Shown here piece after piece: positions 61,912 to 64,000 of a stretch of DNA of 64,000 nucleotides (its first letter is position 1; each line of letters opens with the position of its first letter). The position numbers and the translations under genes were made by a program. Source of the stretch: Endoryza sp044226045 (GTDB lineage Bacteria; Bacteroidota; Bacteroidia; Chitinophagales; Chitinophagaceae); the NCBI GenBank assembly GCA_044226045.1, contig JBGAHR010000001.1:152801-216800 (forward strand). Reading direction: 5' to 3'. The notes beneath the pieces were generated by a model. It was not told the origin of the DNA, made no database searches, and saw nothing but the letters and a program-made list of their open reading frames with translations.

Positions 61912-63678
61912 TTGAAAACCCGGCTTGTCATACTATTGATTGGCATCCTGCTACATTCCATTTCTTCCAGCGCTCAGTATTACCTGAGAGGGGAGATCCG
62001 GGATGAAAAAAGTGTGTTGCTCCCCAATGCCAGGATCGTCCTGCATTCTACGGGATACCTGTATAGTTCGGGAAGTACCGGCATCTTCGGTATCATGATC
62101 AATAAGCCCACTGATTCACTCACCATTTCACTCGACGGATACCAGACCCTCTGCATTAAAGTCGACGCTTCGCAATACCAGCAGGTGGTGCTGAAAACAC
62201 TATTCACTTCTGTAGCCAGTCATAACAAACTGGTTTCTTTCACCAAGAACCTGACCTGGGAAGAACGTAAAAAGTGGAGTGTGGGAGGAGAAACATACAG
62301 CTCGCTGATCGAGAATGAATTTTTGCCCGCCCGGAAGTTTCCCGAAACAGGCTTTGCCATTCATACAGATAAAGCGTCTTACAGCAATATCCGGCGATTC
62401 CTCAACATGAACACCACCGTACCGCCTGATGCGGTCCGGACGGAGGAAGTGCTGAACTATTTCAACTTCACCTACCAGTCACCACCGCGCGACAGTACTT
62501 TCGGGTTTAACTCATACTACACCGATTGCCCCTGGAACCCGCAAAGCAAATTGCTTTACCTGCAGGTGTGCGCACAGAAACTGGATTCCAATAAAATTCC
62601 TCCCAGTAACCTTGTATTCCTCGTTGATATTTCCGGTTCAATGGATATGCCTAACAGGCTGCCCCTGCTGAAATCTGCTTTCAAATTGCTGGTCGATAAC
62701 CTGCGTGCAAAAGATACCGTGTCGATCGTGGTGTATGGAAGTACCGTGGGCGTATGGCTGACCCCTACATCGGGTGATCAGAAAGAAAAGATTCGTCAAT
62801 CCATTGAAGAATTGTACCCCGGAGGGTCAACTCCCGGAGAGTCTGGTATCAGAACCGCTTACCGGGTAGCAAAAAGTCATTTTATTCCCGGCGGAAATAA
62901 CAGGGTGATCCTGGCAACTGATGGCGATTTTAATGTAGGGCAGGCCACAGAAGATGAACTGGACAAACTGGTTACCCAGCATCAGCAGTTTGGGATCTAT
63001 CTTACCTGCCTGGGTGTAGGTATGGGAAATTACAAGGACTCCAAACTGGAAGTACTCGCCAAAAAAGGGAACGGCAATTTCGCCTACCTGGATAATGAAG
63101 CAGAAGCAGAAAAAGTGCTGGTGAAAGAACTGACCCAAACCTTGTATTCGGTTGCTGATGACGTTTATCTCAATGTAAAGTTCAATCCGGATATTGTAAG
63201 TGAATACCGGCTGGTCGGATTTGATAACAAAGCCAAGGCCATGACTGATACATTGAGTAAAGTAGAAGGAGGGGAAGTGGGCTCCGGTCATTCGCTCCTG
63301 GCTTTATTTGAGATCAGGACTTTTTTCGACATGACCGAGATTGCCGGATTTCAGAAAGAAGGACTCGCCAATATTACTGTCACTTACAAAAATCCCTCAG
63401 ATACTATTTTCAGAAACAGCCATTACCGCGTACCTCTTTTGTATTCGGAATTTTCTGAAATCCCCCGGCCTTTGCGCTTTGCCGCTTCCGTTACCATGTT
63501 CACTTCCCTGTTGAAAGATTCCAGGTATTCCCGTCGTATCAATTGGGCTGATGTAGCCGCATTGGCTACGCAGAATTACAATGAACAGGATGCCATTCAA
63601 AAAGAATTTCTTACACTGGTAGAAAAAGCCAGGAAGATCTATGGCAAAAGAAAGAAGAAGAAAGCGGAGGAGGAGTGA
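61912..63678 (+). CDS. Secreted von Willebrand factor A-domain protein (YfbK-like)
   Basis: 588 residues. Signal peptide about 1-22 ('ISSSAQ'), carboxypeptidase-regulatory-like beta domain about 25-100 ('YLRGEIRDEKSVLLPNARIVL'), VWF N-terminal region ('VRTEEVLNYFNFTY'), VWA domain about 225-400 with intact MIDAS 'LVDISGSMDMPNR', 'GGSTPGESGI' and 'LATDGDFNVG', and a DUF3520-like C-terminal region ('EIPRPLRFAASVTMFTSLLKDS'). It ends with a Lys/Glu-rich tail. Probably a periplasmic metal-dependent protein-binding module. The start is TTG at 61912, just before the signal peptide; no ATG option exists. The stop is immediately followed by a heptamer array. Confidence 0.88.
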   Translation: MKTRLVILLIGILLHSISSSAQYYLRGEIRDEKSVLLPNARIVLHSTGYLYSSGSTGIFGIMINKPTDSLTISLDGYQTLCIKVDASQYQQVVLKTLFTSVASHNKLVSFTKNLTWEERKKWSVGGETYSSLIENEFLPARKFPETGFAIHTDKASYSNIRRFLNMNTTVPPDAVRTEEVLNYFNFTYQSPPRDSTFGFNSYYTDCPWNPQSKLLYLQVCAQKLDSNKIPPSNLVFLVDISGSMDMPNRLPLLKSAFKLLVDNLRAKDTVSIVVYGSTVGVWLTPTSGDQKEKIRQSIEELYPGGSTPGESGIRTAYRVAKSHFIPGGNNRVILATDGDFNVGQATEDELDKLVTQHQQFGIYLTCLGVGMGNYKDSKLEVLAKKGNGNFAYLDNEAEAEKVLVKELTQTLYSVADDVYLNVKFNPDIVSEYRLVGFDNKAKAMTDTLSKVEGGEVGSGHSLLALFEIRTFFDMTEIAGFQKEGLANITVTYKNPSDTIFRNSHYRVPLLYSEFSEIPRPLRFAASVTMFTSLLKDSRYSRRINWADVAALATQNYNEQDAIQKEFLTLVEKARKIYGKRKKKKAEEE

Positions 63679-63760
63679 GGCGTTTCGCGTTTTACGTTTA
63701 TTGTTTCACGTTGGTTGGCAGTTTGCGGTTTGCTGTTTGCGGTTAAATCGTCTCGCGTTT
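63679..63760 (+). repeat. Degenerate heptamer array (nnnGTTT) at the 3' end of the VWA gene
   Basis: Directly after the stop the plus strand reads GGCGTTT, CGCGTTT, TACGTTT, ATTGTTT, CACGTTG, GTTGGCA, GTTTGCG, GTTTGCT, GTTTGCG, a 7-bp period that decays after about 63750. It has the same composition and the same orientation relative to its gene as the array after the S10 peptidase (8906-9052), 55 kb away, down to the shared GTTGGCRGTTTGC join. Confidence 0.8.
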
Positions 63761-63795
63761 TGTACTGTAGATTTGACTTTTGATTTTTTTGAATT

Positions 63796-63891
63796 CGCCA
63801 TCCGTAATTCTTCACCGCATTGGCTCTTTGACCAATTGACCAATTGGCAAATTGCCTTTCATCCGCCATCCGTAATCCGTCATCCGTCATC
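63796..63891 (-). repeat. Heptamer array (GATnnCG) downstream of the last, partial gene, with an octamer segment
   Basis: The minus strand after the stop of the partial gene reads GATGACG, GATGACG, GATTACG, GATGGCG, GATGAAA (63891 to 63857). Two more related units lie at 63796-63809. Between them is an 8-bp repeat with TTGACCAA twice and TTGGCAAA once (about 63829-63852). Confidence 0.8.
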
Positions 63892-63904
63892 TTAACGCTT
63901 TCTC

Positions 63905-64000
63905 TTACGAAAACATTTCCCTTACTTTATCAAAAAAGCTTTTGTCTGACTTTTCCGGTTTGGGTTTGAAGTTGGGCGACTGGTTCAACTTTTCGAGCAT
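63905..64000 (-). CDS. C-terminal end of an unidentified protein (partial)
   Basis: The minus strand is open from the window edge to TAA at 63905-63907. It encodes at least 32 residues rich in Lys, Pro, Ser and Phe, ending in 'SFFDKVREMFS'. The codon at the very edge is ATG, so this could by chance be a complete small gene, but the sequence looks like the end of a longer protein. The charged linker then amphipathic helix is all that can be described; no family recognised. Confidence 0.5.
   Translation of the reverse strand: MLEKLNQSPNFKPKPEKSDKSFFDKVREMFS

Noticed and set aside
63639..63895. Open frames on both strands across the second repeat region
   Set aside because: They read through the heptamer and octamer arrays and partly overlap the VWA gene end; no protein-like features.

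Overview
The window is bacterial chromosome from a Bacteroidota, most likely order Chitinophagales (Chitinophagaceae-like); the genus cannot be fixed from the sequence. The evidence is a type IX secretion (T9SS) C-terminal sorting domain on five large secreted proteins (type B on one, type A on four), a PorP/SprF gene, long PKD and Fn3 arrays, several TAnnTTTG-like -7 promoter elements, and frequent TTG/GTG starts. I see no rRNA, tRNA, CRISPR array, insertion sequence or prophage.

Layout. 1-8542: a hexuronate/xylan side-chain module: two sodium:solute symporters, a secreted GH115 alpha-glucuronidase and mannonate dehydratase (uxuA), with endonuclease III between them. 8525-9052: a tail-to-tail intergenic region made almost wholly of short tandem arrays. 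9053-17692: a secreted S10 carboxypeptidase, a PorP/SprF protein paired with a type B T9SS cargo, and recG. 17701-23001: a polyprenyl-phosphate pentose module, comprising a GT-C transferase diverging from homologues of mycobacterial Rv3806c (UbiA), DprE1 and DprE2 plus a HAD phosphatase. Together they should make polyprenyl-phospho-arabinose or a similar lipid-linked pentose. 23045-33510: three tandem paralogues with a secreted esterase-like head, 2, 8 and 10 PKD-type domains, and a T9SS tail, each followed by a clear hairpin terminator.

33792-54279: an exopolysaccharide locus in two divergent arms. The leftward arm has three GT2 enzymes, a single-domain response regulator and a phosphoglycosyltransferase with a receiver-like N-terminus. 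The rightward arm has a 2406-residue T9SS protein with the same kind of esterase head, a Wzc-like copolymerase with degenerate ATPase motifs, an acyltransferase, a 35-residue membrane peptide, a Wzy/O-antigen ligase-like protein, a half-length TolC-like protein and a multispanning membrane protein. 54397-64000: housekeeping and mixed genes: a GlcD-like oxidase, a beta-barrel protein, two LOG-family proteins around a third SSS transporter, an O-methyltransferase, a LysM glucosaminidase, hpt, a VWA-domain protein, and the C-terminus of one more gene.

Most notable: (i) the complete DprE-type pathway in a Bacteroidota, with the benzothiazinone-target cysteine replaced by alanine; (ii) gene-end-anchored arrays of mostly 7-bp units in two tail-to-tail regions 55 kb apart; (iii) the esterase/PKD copy-number ladder; (iv) the exopolysaccharide arm with a half-TolC, a 35-residue peptide and a Wzc lacking normal kinase features.
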